Source of the DNA: Periplaneta americana
Lineage: Eukaryota; Arthropoda; Insecta; Blattodea; Blattidae
DNA length: 64,000 nt
Assembly (NCBI RefSeq): GCF_040183065.1
Contig: NC_091131.1
Span: 15,703,800-15,767,799, forward strand
Direction: 5' to 3'
Shown: in pieces, positions 33,015 through 43,732 of the stretch
Layout: every line of letters starts with the position of its first letter
Numbering within the stretch: the stretch's first letter is position 1
Translations under genes and position numbers: made by a program
Notes under the pieces: generated by a model
Told to the model about the DNA's origin: nothing
Database searches by the model: none
Seen by the model: only the letters and a program-made list of their open reading frames with translations

Positions 33015-33194
33015 TCAGATTTTCTTCCTGCCCATTCCTCTGAGGTAGGGCGGGAGAGTGGGGGGATCAGGCAGTGGCCTGCGTGTTCTCCTGCGTGGAC
33101 GATTCGGGCGTTTTTTTTTAAAGCGCCCCCAGAAGCGCAGTCTCTTCGGGGACCTGCGTACCCGGACTCCTTCCTCGTGGAGTGCTACATGGTC
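33015..33194 (-). CDS. Terminal exon of secreted cationic Pro/Arg-rich peptide precursor, gene 2
   Basis: Seen: on the minus strand CTGTTTCAG precedes a phase-0 exon of 59 codons plus stop. Order: DHVALHEEGVRVRR (acidic propiece ending in R-x-R-R), a basic aromatic segment (SPKRLRFWGRFKKK), an Arg/Pro region (RPNRPRRRTRRPLPDPP), TLPPYLRG and MGRKKI. The predicted mature part is extremely basic. The G-R-K-K near the end could be an amidation and dibasic cleavage signal. GC-rich against AT-rich flanks. The first 14 residues align without gaps to the gene 1 exon at 1275-1475, with D, A, G and R-x-R-R conserved. It pairs with the signal exon at 43733-43867 (104-residue precursor, 10.5 kb intron). 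Known: Pro/Arg-rich peptides with such processing are common in insect immunity. Function here is inferred. Confidence 0.72.
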   Translation of the reverse strand, partial: DHVALHEEGVRVRRSPKRLRFWGRFKKKRPNRPRRRTRRPLPDPPTLPPYLRGMGRKKI

Positions 33195-33302
33195 CTGAAA
33201 CAGTATGACGTCAATATAATGACCTCTTGTTGAAATGTGTGCTAGGTTATACAGACACAGTAACAAGTCACAGTCAGTGATAGTATTAGGATATATTCAA
33301 TT

Positions 33303-33368
33303 AGAGCAGAAATTATAGTAGATGGTGACATGATTGATCAGGTCACAAAATTTAAATACCTAGGATGA
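33303..33368 (+). mobile_element. Short LINE reverse transcriptase remnant
   Basis: Encodes EIIVDGDMIDQVTKFKYLG, the conserved strand after the catalytic box of many LINE RTs (I.G..I..V..FKYLG). Nothing more of the element is present. Confidence 0.55.
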
Positions 33369-33458
33369 ATTACCTGGGTATTTTAAGTCAAGATATAAAT
33401 AAAGTTTTGGAAAAAAAATACAAAAAATATTAAATGTTAAATGGCTATACTATAAGAT

Positions 33459-34026
33459 ATTTTATGCTCGACCATGCCGAAATGTAGTAAGTATACACCT
33501 GGTAGCAGACCTTTAATGCATGTCATTAAAGTACACCTACTCATTAAAGGTCAGGTCTTTCAGCCAATGACGACTCAGGTTACAACTGTTCAGCCAATGA
33601 CAGGTCAGCTTTCTACCGTTATAAAACCGCAAGTATCGATTATTCTCGGATATGCAATCGAAAGAGAATTAGCGAAAAGTCACGGAGGCTGGAAATCCAA
33701 TACTGTCGCAGAAGGTTATGTTCTGTTACTACAATAATTAGCGTTAATTGTAAATAATATTCAAATAAATTCAATTTGTCATCTCGTTTTTCTATGTCGA
33801 ATTCAATAATCAAGGTTATAATATTATAATATTATCAAGTTTAACGGGACTACATCAAGGTCAATGACAATATTGTTCCTCGGAATAAGTCATTACTTTC
33901 GCTTCTGCGCACATCTCACAATTCACGACCTAGAACAAGGTCACTTCCGATCTTGTCAGTTACAAATAAAATGTATACATCTGAATACCGGTAATTTAAA
34001 GTTAGAAATATGGTCGAGCATAAAAA
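33459..34026. mobile_element. Element with inverted ends and a tyrosine-recombinase-like frame
   Basis: ATTTTATGCTCGACCAT at the left recurs inverted as ATGGTCGAGCATAAAA at 34009-34025. The enclosed frame 33474-33737 ends AKSHGGWKSNTVAEGYVLLL, close to the carboxyl motif of tyrosine recombinases used by Crypton-like elements (H-GGW-S-TVAEGY, with Y as nucleophile). Only this short end of the domain is visible. Confidence 0.45.
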
Positions 34027-34032
34027 GTCGTA

Positions 34033-34155
34033 TGAAACTCGCCTATAATGGTAATTAAGAAGCTCGTATGAAAATTATGAAACTCGCTTGCGCTCGTTTC
34101 ATAAATATCCATACTCAATTCTTAATTACTGTCATTATAGGCTCGTTGCATAATG
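34033..34155. repeat. Imperfect palindrome
   Basis: TATAATGGTAATTAAGAA pairs with TTCTTAATTACTGTCATTATA, and ATGAAACTCGC with GCTCGTTTCAT, giving a long hairpin just outside the preceding element. Confidence 0.65.
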
Positions 34156-34675
34156 TACTATTATTAAAAGTATGAAGTAATAAATTCGACTTTAACTACA
34201 TCGTGTCCACAAATTATTGGGCGAATATATAAACTACATTATTTTCACTATTATTGCGCCATCGAACAACAGACGACAGAGTCTTCTCGACTCCTCCTGC
34301 ACTGCGAAATGACACAGTTCATATCAATGTGCAGATTTACACAAGCCAGTTCTTCCTCGTCCCGTCCCGTGATCACTTTGATCACATTTCCGTCCCCTCC
34401 CGTATGTGGTACCTAAGAAGTTACGTCCATTTTCGTTTTTTTTCTCCTTCAAAATTTTCTAGGACTCCTTCAGTGGAGCAGTGTAGCCCATAGTGGGACT
34501 AGTGGCCAACAGGCTTGGAGCTCACATATTTGGTTTTTTACAGCCCTGAACCCCTTGCAAGGACGCGTTTTGCGTGCCTTTTAGATTTGTCCTCCAAATT
34601 CTCCTCTTTCAATTCAATTGCATAGACAGATATGATATTACTACCATTTCAAAGAGGAATATTTCTAGGTTTTCA
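34156..34675. other. Unclassified DNA
   Basis: No gene recognised. Pyrimidine-rich around 34340-34450. Confidence 0.4.
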
Positions 34676-34774
34676 GGACATTACGTCTAAGGACACCAGG
34701 TTTAATGGATAGTAGATCTAATAAAATATGAAGTCTGATAAAAAAAATGTCCAGTAATAACTCAGGTCTAAAAG

Positions 34775-35755
34775 AAAAATGTTCAATGCCTAAATGTCTA
34801 AATAAAATTTACGTCTAATATGTAAATGTCTAAATAAAATTTACGTCTAATATGTAAATGTCTAAATCAAATTTACGTCTAATATTTAAATGTCTAAATA
34901 AAATTTACGTCTAATATGTAAATGTCTAAATAAAATTTACGTCTAATATGTAAATGTCTAAATCAAATTTACGTCTAATATTTAAATGTCTAAATAAAAT
35001 TTACGTCTAATATGTAAATGTCTAAATAAAATTTACGTCTAATATGTAAATGTCTAAATAAAATTTACGTCTAATATGTAAATGTCTAAATAATATTTAC
35101 GTCTAATGTGTAAGTGTCTAAATAAAATTTACGTCTAATGTGTAAATGTCTAAATAAAATTTACGTCTAGTGTGTAAATGTCTAAATAAAATTTACGTCT
35201 AATGTGTAAATGTCTAAATAAGTTTTACGTCTAATGTGTAAATGTCTAAATAAAATTCACGTTTAATGTGTAAATGTCTAAATAAAATTTACGTCTAATG
35301 TGTAAATGTCTAAATAAAATTTACGTCTAATATTTAAATGTCTAAATAAAATTTACGTGTAATGTCTAAATAAAATTTACTCTAATGTGTAAATTTCTAA
35401 ATAAAATTTACGTCTAATATGTAAATGTCTAAATTTACATCTAATGTGTAAATGTCTAAATAAAATTTGTCTAATGTGTAAATGTCTAAATAAATATTAC
35501 GTCTAATGTGTAAATGTCTAAATAAAATTTACGTCTAATGTGTAAATGTCTAAATAAAATTTACGTCTAATGTGTAAATGTCTAAATAAAATTTACGTCT
35601 AATGTGTAAATGTCTAAATAAAATTTACGTCTAATGTGTAAATGTCTAAATGAAATTTACGTCTAATATTTAAATGTCTAAATAAAATTTACGTCTAGTA
35701 TGTAAATATCTAAATAAAATTTACGTCTAACGTATAAATTTCTAAATAAAATGTA
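34775..35755. repeat. 32-bp minisatellite
   Basis: About 30 copies of TAAATGTCTAAATAAAATTT plus ACGTCTAATGTG, with ATGT/ATAT/ATTT variants in blocks. Its core resembles the flanks (ATTACGTCTAAGGACA near 34680 and TATTAGACGTCATT near 37320). Confidence 0.95.
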
Positions 35756-36027
35756 TGTATAAATCTCAAATAATTTTAACAATACTTACTAAAAAGTTGA
35801 TATTGTTACGACAATGAACATACGTTTCCTTAGCAATACGGTACCGTACCTTGTCAGTTTCAGACATTTTTAAGCAAAATAAATACATATACTATTAATT
35901 CTCCTGAAGGTAAAAAAAAATATTGTTCATAATAATTTCGACTACAACTTAAGATTGAGAAGTAGAACCAGCAATAGGATCTACTGGAGATGTTCACTCA
36001 GAGACGCTTGCAATGCTACTTGTGTCA

Positions 36028-36193
36028 CCAAGTCTACAAAGTGTGGAATGTGTTTAATCTTGTATTAAATGGACTCCAAAGAACTATAAATAGTGTTGAA
36101 GGATGGCACTCGAAATTCCAAAAAAATGATTATATTTCATCCTGCATCCATATGGAAGATTTTAGAATATACAATATAAACAGACTAAAATAA
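36028..36193 (+). pseudogene. MULE-like transposase C-terminal fragment
   Basis: The frame reads VWNVFNLVLNGLQRTINSVE and GWHSKFQKNDYISSCIH. The pattern WNV-x4-L-GL-RT-NSVEGWH-F is characteristic of the end of Mutator-like (MULE) transposases in insects. Upstream catalytic parts are absent. It lies in the intron of gene 2. Confidence 0.6.
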
Positions 36194-36415
36194 TAATGAA
36201 GAGCTCATAACAGCTCCTGGCAGGACATGGGAGAGTTCAGCATCCCGTAAAGAAATCGTACCAAATTAATCAAAGGTAAGTAGAAAGAATGGTAACACGT
36301 TACCACCAGTATAAAGATCGTGCTGAAATTGATTTGAACTTGAGAACTTCAAGCTACAGGCTGAAATTCCATGCTGTACCGGAAGATGAAAATGAAGATT
36401 AATCTACTATATCGA

Positions 36416-36662
36416 CGTCGTTCCTGCAATAACTCCTATGTGACATATTTATCGATTTTCAGATATTTGCTGTATTAAATAACTTAAATAGTGATATAGC
36501 AAATAATAAAATCTCCTATATGTAATTATATTTATTTGTTTTGAAAGTGTAAGAATTCACAGTCTCCTATGTACGGCTGCCATAGCATGAATTAATGTGT
36601 ATTTCCTTCCTCATGAAAGATTTTATATTTTGCACATAGGAGTTATTGCAGGAACAACGACG
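36416..36662. mobile_element. Small MITE
   Basis: CGTCGTTCCTGCAATAACTC and CTATGTG at the left are the inverse of CACATAGGAGTTATTGCAGG and AACAACGACG at the right. 247 bp, non-coding, no certain target duplication. Confidence 0.75.
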
Positions 36663-36760
36663 ATGATATATTTTGATTGCTCAAATATTTCAACATTAGA
36701 CCTACTGTATTTTATTCCTGAATTATATGTATAAAACAATAATACACAGATAAAATAATA

Positions 36761-36781
36761 ATAATAATAATAATAGTAGTA

Positions 36782-36819
<38 letters not shown>

Positions 36820-37247
36820 TCTTTATTTATACTGGCAGAGTTAAGGCCATAGGGCCTTCTCTTACACTCTACCAGGTCAAAAAGTATACAAGCAGTTAAA
36901 ATTTAACAAAAAGTTAAAGAACAAAATACTAACATATTACAAAAAAAATTAATAACAGCATAATAAAATCGACACTAAACAACATGAAAATAATACCATA
37001 ATATAAAAAAAGAAAGTAAAATACATTGGAATATTGCAAAAGCAACTCATTTAGTACAAATGGTTAATATGGAAAACGTAAGGAAGAATATAACAAAATG
37101 GAATGCAATAAAATAATAATAATTTTGAAAAGAAATACGAAAATTAAATAAAATTCACAATAAAAAGGCTATGATAATAAATTCATCGGCTGATACAGAG
37201 AACAAATAGGGGAAAGGAAGGAAGAAATATATAGCCTATATTTTTAT

Positions 37248-37300
<53 letters not shown>
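36761..37300 (-). mobile_element. CR1-like LINE 3' UTR with flanking trinucleotide tracts
   Basis: It follows the 15.1 kb copy closely, from the (TTA)n tail and GGCCTTAACTCTGCCAG-type end through about 430 bp of UTR, but stops before the coding end. An (ATT)n tract at 37252-37304 abuts its far side. Confidence 0.8.
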
Positions 37301-37306
<6 letters not shown>

Positions 37307-37437
37307 TAGGCTAAATGGTATTAGACGTCATTGCAAGTTAGACTATCTAGTATTAGACATTTTTGTTAATTGGACTAGGTTGTATTAGATTGGTTCAAAA
37401 GATAAAATGTCATTAGACTTACAAAATTAGACTTTGA

Positions 37438-37626
37438 GGGCCGTACTCATAGATATTCTTAGCGCAGACTTCCGGTGGATGATCAGCGAACTAACGTTTT
37501 TCGTATTCATAAACCAGTGTTAGCGATATGATATGATATGAATCCTGTACAAGTAACCAGTCGATAGCCGGAGCTAGTTTAGCACGCTCGTAGCGCGGGC
37601 TAGCGAAATGTCTATGAATAGCACTT
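37438..37626. mobile_element. Degraded MITE
   Basis: Left end GTACTCATAGATATTCTTAG resembles the inverse of the right end (GTGCTATTCATAGACATTTC), with GCTAGC-type blocks near both. Similarity is imperfect and target duplication unclear. Confidence 0.5.
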
Positions 37627-37824
37627 AATGTCATTAGATTTAAAATCCTTAGACCTACTCACTGCCATCTGAATTTAATTTGTTATTTGGCGGGAAACGT
37701 ATAAATTACATTGTTATTGGAGGCAAAAATACCTTTAATCCCCTACCAGTAGATGTAGCCATGGTTGCCAGATTCTATCGTCAGGAATTCAGGACAGATG
37801 ATGATACTGCATACCTTAACGTGA

Positions 37825-38214
37825 CTTACTTACTAATGACTTTCAGAGAACCTGGAGGTTCATTGCCGCCCTAACATAAGCCCTCCATCGGTGCCTATCC
37901 TGAGTAAGATTAATCCAGTCCCTACCATCATATCCCACCTCCAGCAAATCCATTTTAATGTTATCCTCCCATCTACGTCTCGGTCTCCCCTAAGGTGTTT
38001 TTCCCTCAGGTCTCCCAACTAACACTCTATACGCATTTTTGGATTCACCCATATGTGCTACATGTCCTGTCCATCACGAATGTCTAGTTAATCTTCTCAA
38101 AAGAATATTAGCTAAAATTTTGTATGTCGTCAATAAAAGTGATATTCCTCGAAAGTTACTACAGTTAGTCTTTACCCCTTCTTAAATATAGGTACGATTA
38201 TGGACTTCTTCCAT
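37825..38214 (-). mobile_element. Internally deleted LINE insertion with 13-bp target duplication
   Basis: TACCTTAACGTGA stands at 37812-37824 and 38215-38227. Between them, on the minus strand, an N-terminal RT piece (SIIVPIFKKG, then NFRGISLLLTTYKILANILL) is fused to the GHVARMGES-type 3' end and (TAAG)n-like tail. The RT palm in between is gone. The junction lies near 38075-38085. Confidence 0.8.
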
Positions 38215-38699
38215 TACCTTAACGTGATTACACATGAAGAGCACAGGAAAAGAACGTGCTTTGTCCACTTTTTTTCAAAAATGAGTTATGCATGCTATGA
38301 GATGCAGGATTCCATGTAGTTTAAAGTTATTAATCGACCAATGTGATAATGTGAATAGTCGAAGTGCTACAAGAGATTTTAGATTTGGCGTATAGGGAAA
38401 GAACGTGCTAAGTCCTCTCATTACAGGGAAATAATGTGCTCTGTCCTCTGTTTCTGTGATTTAATTTTTAGTTTCCTTACGGATTGGCATGCATGTTATA
38501 GCAGGAAGAAGGGAATTGGAGTAAAAATAATATTCCATTCTTTTTCATTATTGTTATAATGAGAAAATTCGTTCTTGCTGCATAAACTTTATGTACAAGT
38601 ATAAATCTTTTTAGTTTGAGAAATTCAGTTTAGAAGTATAAGTGTTGTAAATTTGTCACTTAAATTTTAATATTATTATTAAATAATATTATATTATTG

Positions 38700-40099
38700 A
38701 ATGTTGAGTACTTCATCTGAGGATGGAACTCAGAGACCTTCGACTTCTAACAGTGTTAAGAAAAAGAAAGTACGAGGGAGAATGACTGCAGTCATGAAGA
38801 AATTAAGGGTTCAATCAAATGAAGTAGAAGACTGCAACTGTTAGTTAAAGTGTTTCGAGGAAGTAAGTGCTGAAGAAAGATCAAGTATTATAAGGCAATT
38901 TAATGATTTAGAAGACTGGAATCAACAATCATTACATATGACTGGGCTCATTACAATAATTCCAGTTTATCGAAAGCGATCAGTCATTACAGCAATGGAA
39001 GGACCAATAAATTGTATCTCCCAGAAGAACTATCAGTGAAAAAGATGTATGAGATGTTCAAGAAAAAATACCAAAATTTAATAATTTCATATGAAACATA
39101 CAGAATAATGTTCAACACCAAATTCAATATAGCATTTGGATATCCAAGGAGTGATACATGCATGTGATAAGTACACAGCTGAGATGGAAGTGCTGAATGC
39201 AAGACTGACTGAAAATAATTTAGATGGCAACATGAAGAAACAAGTTTTGGAATAAATTAATAAGATCACCAGTAACAACAAGGTCCATAAACTCAAAGTT
39301 GAAATATTTTATACCAGAAAGAGGAATGCTCGTTTAAGAAGTCGGAAGTTTGAAGAAACAGAAGCAATTTTCATGGACTACGAAAAAATGTATGCTTACC
39401 GTACATTAGTATCAATGATGTCTATTAGTATTACAGAAGGCAATTATCTGTTTACTCTTTCAATATTCATCAAATTTCAGATGAAACTTCAGTGTTTTGT
39501 AGTTGTACTGAAGATAATGGTAGAAAAGGAGCCAATGAAGTCGTATCCTTTTTAAATCACTTTGTGACAGGAATAATAGACAACAAAGCGGATATCTTGA
39601 ATATTTTTGTGATTCATGTTCAGGCCAGAGCAAGAATTATATTGTTCTGAAGTATCTTAATTATCTTGTGAACGAATTTAAACTTATGAACAGAATGAAA
39701 CATTCGTTTATGGAATGTAATAAAATATAGGACTAACTAATACAAATGCAGTAACAAAACTTCCAATGGGTTGGGTGCGGATCATGGTACAAGCTCGAAG
39801 TAAACCTACGCCTTTTGATGTTGTGGTGTTCAATCAAGATATGATGGGAAGTTGGGAGTCATTTCTGCAGAAGAAATATTTGAGGAAATACTCATTTCTT
39901 ACAAGGCCCATCAGAGGGGTAATCATCACAAAAGAACACCCTCACCTCATTCAACATCGTGATATGTGTAATGGAACTAGGATTTCATCGGTGGTGAGAG
40001 CTTCACTGCGATTTCGAGAGCAGCAATCTGAAGAATACCCATGTCCTGCTTACAGAGGCAAAACACAAATTATTTTGAATAATTTATTTTATATCTGCT
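38700..40099 (+). pseudogene. Decayed transposase-like gene of the Sola-like element
   Basis: The plus strand reads MLSTSSEDGTQRPSTSNSVK, then RSSIIRQFNDLEDWNQQSLH, then CDKYTAEMEVLNARLTENN, then NEVVSFLNHFV and FCDSCSGQNKNYIVLKYLNY, and in the 111-codon open frame at 39766-40101 MGWVRIMVQARSKPTPFDVV and YLRKYSFLTRPIRGVIITKE. Several stops and frame changes interrupt it. The Cys-rich N-terminus and DSCSGQNKN motif belong to a transposase-like family common in insect genomes, where that Asp may be catalytic. No intact copy is present here. Confidence 0.65.
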
Positions 40100-40261
40100 A
40101 ATAATTTAAATATCGGTAACATTATTTCTAACAAAGAAACTTCTCTGGTAATATCGAAGGAAAAGTATTAGGACCTCCAGATTTTGAAGGAATTTCGTGG
40201 ACACGAAGATAGAGTGTTTTACACAAACCTTCCACACTAGACTGGGCTGTGCCTTTTGGGA

Positions 40262-40316
40262 CAAAAGTGATTTTTATTGTTATTAGGTCCTGTGCAGTTT
40301 GGAACAAAAGTGATCA

Positions 40317-40349
<33 letters not shown>

Positions 40350-40378
40350 GGCTCTGTGCATTTTGAGTCAAAAGTGAG

Positions 40379-40420
<42 letters not shown>

Positions 40421-40459
40421 GTCCTGTGCTTTTTGGGACAAAATTGCACAAAAGTGATC

Positions 40460-40526
<67 letters not shown>

Positions 40527-40687
40527 GGCTTTGTGCATTTTGGGACAAAAGTGATTTTTATTATTATTAGTTCATGTGTATTTTGAGCCAAAAGTGATCT
40601 TTATTATTATTATACCTTGTGTGTTTTGGGACAGAATTGATCTTGCTTTATTCTTATGAGGCCCTGCGCATTTTGTGACAAAAGTGA

Positions 40688-40736
<49 letters not shown>

Positions 40737-40738
40737 GA
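40262..40738. repeat. Compound (ATT)n / 40-bp spacer repeat
   Basis: ATT tracts of different length alternate at least seven times with a spacer of the type GGCTCTGTGCATTTTGGGAC then AAAAGTGATC. The spacer, not only the trinucleotide, has been amplified. It yields a poly-Asn/poly-Ile frame that is not a gene. It lies inside the Sola-like element. Confidence 0.9.
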
Positions 40739-41456
40739 CCCACTCCACTTCATTACAGAAAAAGTTAAAAAAGGAAAGAGAAAATGTTTAACGTTATGTT
40801 AAGGTTTGTCAATCCCGTGATTTTGAAATTCTGAATTCAAAATTTCTATACACACAATACGCACAAACACACATACAAACACGTTTCCGGAAGAAAACGG
40901 CTTTACTTGTAATATTTAATCTAAAATTAATTCCTCCGTACATAAGAAGCACGTTTTTTCCCTGTACGTATGACATTACTTTACGTAAATGTCAATAAAA
41001 CTACAATTTTCAAAAATAAGGATGCAAACTTATATTCAAATTCATTCAGATAACCTGTTCTTTCATACTGACTTAAGTGTTCATTAATATCTCCGTTGGT
41101 ATCCATGGAATTTGGTTTCAAACTTTGAAAATGCTCTCCTGAAAAATTTGATAAAGTGGACAAAGCACGTTCTTTTCCTGTGCTCTTCACATTTGAATTA
41201 ATTCAATTTGTAATACAACTGGTTTGATTTGTTTCACGTATTTAAACCAATTGTATAGAAGCTAATTACTTTTCTTACATTTTTGCTACATTATGAAATT
41301 TCCTTTGAATTATTGATAAAGTCTGGAAAAATTATGTGATATTAGAGTCTGATCTATAAAGAAAGCATGATACAGTATTTACATTCTATAGATAATAAAT
41401 CAATTTCCAAAGAGAGTGAAGGCTAAAGATACGGTGCAATACTTAATACATACTAT

Positions 41457-41650
41457 CACAGTCTAGTATATACAGTCACGAAGTTGAATACGTAGAGAAT
41501 ATGCATCCATAGATAGTTGCTAACCACTAGGATCGCTACTATCGCCTCATCACAGACAATGCGAAATAGTACTGGCACAGTCTATTGTTCCTAGTACCCT
41601 TAACAACTCAAGCTTCGTGACTGTATAGTCTATAGGCCTACTAGACTGTG
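41457..41650. mobile_element. Small MITE, copy 2
   Basis: The same family as 20814-20995 but in the opposite orientation: ends CACAGTCTAGTATATACAGT and inverse, interior GATAGTTGCTAACCACTAGG. It has a few extra bases at its right end. No clear duplication. Confidence 0.75.
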
Positions 41651-41952
41651 GCATTACCGTTCTTATTTCAATACAACCCGATAGGAGGCAGCAGGCGGCA
41701 TTGAGAACTATGTTATACATAGGTTGGACAGGACCTTGAAAAAATGAGTAAGGAATTTTAACGACTATTTCGTTTATATGATGTCATTCTATTTTCGGCC
41801 AATAGAATGTTTGTACTTATTTTCTCTTCTGTTTAGTAAGTAATCGTAAGTTGTTCTGTTCTTGCATTTCTTTATACACCAGATTTCATATTATGCATTG
41901 CACTTATTTCCTTTGTTGTTATCGGGGTCCATTTGTTCATCTATATAATATA

Positions 41953-42859
41953 AGGTACCTGGGGGTATTAAGGCCCAGCATGTTATAAGGTCCACCACCT
42001 AGTTTTGCCATTAGTTATACACTTTTGGAAAAGAGAGCAACAGCCCTTAAGACCTATTTCTTCTTGCATTCGAGTGAGGTATAAAGAAATTTGATTCTCG
42101 TTCTTGTTTGTAGCTGACTGGTGGCAACAAGTTATGTGTGATTATTTCTGCTTTCATTATAACATTTTGCAAAATTTAAGTTGAGATTTAATCGTTTTAC
42201 TGTGTGTTATTAATATAATATTAAATGCACGTTATTGTGTAAACATTAAGAAGTTTGGGGCTACCGTGAAACTTTCGCTAATGAGCATATGAGCACTCCA
42301 TAACTTAAAATTGGCGCGAAGTAACAGAGCAGGAAATAAGGCCCATGAAATAAATACGTGGAAACTCCCACAAGTTCATAGAAGTCTCTGAACTATAAAG
42401 TTCAAACTCTGAAGCACAATCATTTTTTGCAAGAAATGAAACAAACGAAAGACTGACAATTCCTAATGCAGAAAGAGCATTGGATGAACCATCAACTTCA
42501 GGATTTGTAAACATCCAGGGGACGCGGAGAGAATTGTTGTAGATATAAATGTGTGTGTCTCTTGTGAATGTTGGGTGCACGATGAATGTGTAGGTCTCAC
42601 TGAGGAAAAAAACCGAAGACTTTGTATGCCCAAATTCTTTATTGTGGACCTTATTATCTGTCACAGCAGGGTATAAGGGCCAGTGACATGATGTTAATTT
42701 TCATTGCTCACAACATTTATGTGTCTGTTTGAATATTTATTTGAAGTAAAATATTACTATAAAAGTATGCTATTCCATTATTTAAAATTTGCTAAACGTC
42801 TCCATTTTAAAGAAAGAACGTTTTATTCCTTAGGTGGGCCTTATTACCCCCGGTTACCT
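41953..42859. mobile_element. Degraded transposon with PHD-like remnant
   Basis: Left end AGGTACCTGGGGGTATTAAG and the inverse of the right end (AGGTAACCGGGGGTAATAAG) match well. Between them the plus strand encodes, out of a continuous frame, ERALDEPSTSG and near 42550-42620 CECWVHDECVGLTEEK. That Cys-x2-Trp-x-His-x3-Cys string is the second half of a PHD finger, found at the carboxyl end of pogo/Tigger-like transposases. Other transposase parts are missing. Confidence 0.55.
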
Positions 42860-43079
42860 GAGGTTATGAAGATATGTGTAATGAAGTATGCAATCAATTG
42901 TAGGTATATATTAAGCAAATACATTTTTTAAATTACACATGGTAAATTTCCTTCAATTCTAATTCCGTTTGTGTACTCAGAAAATGTCAGTGTTCTGTCT
43001 AGCCTACTAAACATCAGGGGAAACCGGTTGAAATTCGGTCGGATGCTCTACCTTGACGGATGCTCTCTAAAGATAAGAA

Positions 43080-43675
43080 TTCACTACATCGTATCGCACG
43101 CATCGGACGAATCGCACGGATCGAAAAAAGACTATCTTTGCTGTAATTGTTATGTAACCGCGTTCACTACATCGTATCGGACGCATCGCCTCTCGGCAAA
43201 TCCGTCCACGTTTCTCGGATGCGTGCGATCATGGCCTTCTTTAATAAATCAATTTTAATTGGTCAACTGTTAGTATTATGTTGTGCCATGTTCATTGTCG
43301 CGCCAAAATGGCAGACGGAAAACTTATTTCGCTTGTAAAAAATTGCGAAGAATTATATAATTTGAGGCGTTCCCATTACAGTAATCAAGTCGTTTCTTGC
43401 AAATATATTATGTAACCAATATTTTTTTTCGTTTCTTCGTCTTCAATTAAGACGCATGAAGCAATTACAAATTCTTATTCGCTAACAGACGTAATTAATA
43501 GATCTAACTTCAACTCCTTTGCTTTCAGTAATGTCAATATCGTACGACGTCATGTTTTAAACAGCTGATAGGGAATCCGATGAGGCGATGAGGTGGAGCC
43601 GTTACAGCGAACGCACTGCACTTAAAATATCCGTTGCGTGCGATTCGTACGAGGAGTGCGATACGATGTAGTGAA
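43080..43675. mobile_element. Harbinger-like element with MADF-domain start
   Basis: TTCACTACATCGTATCGCAC at the left (a second copy lies at about 43163) is inverted at 43656-43675. At 43308 on the plus strand MADGKLISLVKNCEELYNLR then RSHYSNQ fits the opening helix of a MADF (Myb/SANT-like) domain, as found in the accessory protein of PIF/Harbinger transposons. The frame then leaves the domain, perhaps at an intron. No transposase. It ends about 57 bp from the donor site of gene 2 exon 1. Confidence 0.6.
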
Positions 43676-43732
43676 CGCTTACCTTAACAGGTCGAATGAA
43701 AACCGGTTGTAAGCTCTACTTTGTAGACTTAC

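Larger units (their letters stand above)
38236..41188 (+). mobile_element. Sola-like DNA transposon with decayed transposase
   Basis: Terminal repeats GAAGAGCACAGGAAAAGAAC then GTGCTTTGTCCACTTT are inverted at 41155-41188, with ACAT at 38232-38235 and 41189-41192. Two more copies of the subterminal phrase (GGGAAAGAACGTGCTAAGTC and GGGAAATAATGTGCTCTGTC) follow the left end. 4-bp duplications are typical of Sola. A degenerate transposase-like gene occupies 38700-40090. The 2.95 kb length with both ends suggests a formerly autonomous copy. Confidence 0.75.

Noticed and set aside
40283-40591. Poly-Asn/poly-Ile frame
   Set aside because: Translation of (ATT)n tracts and their spacer.
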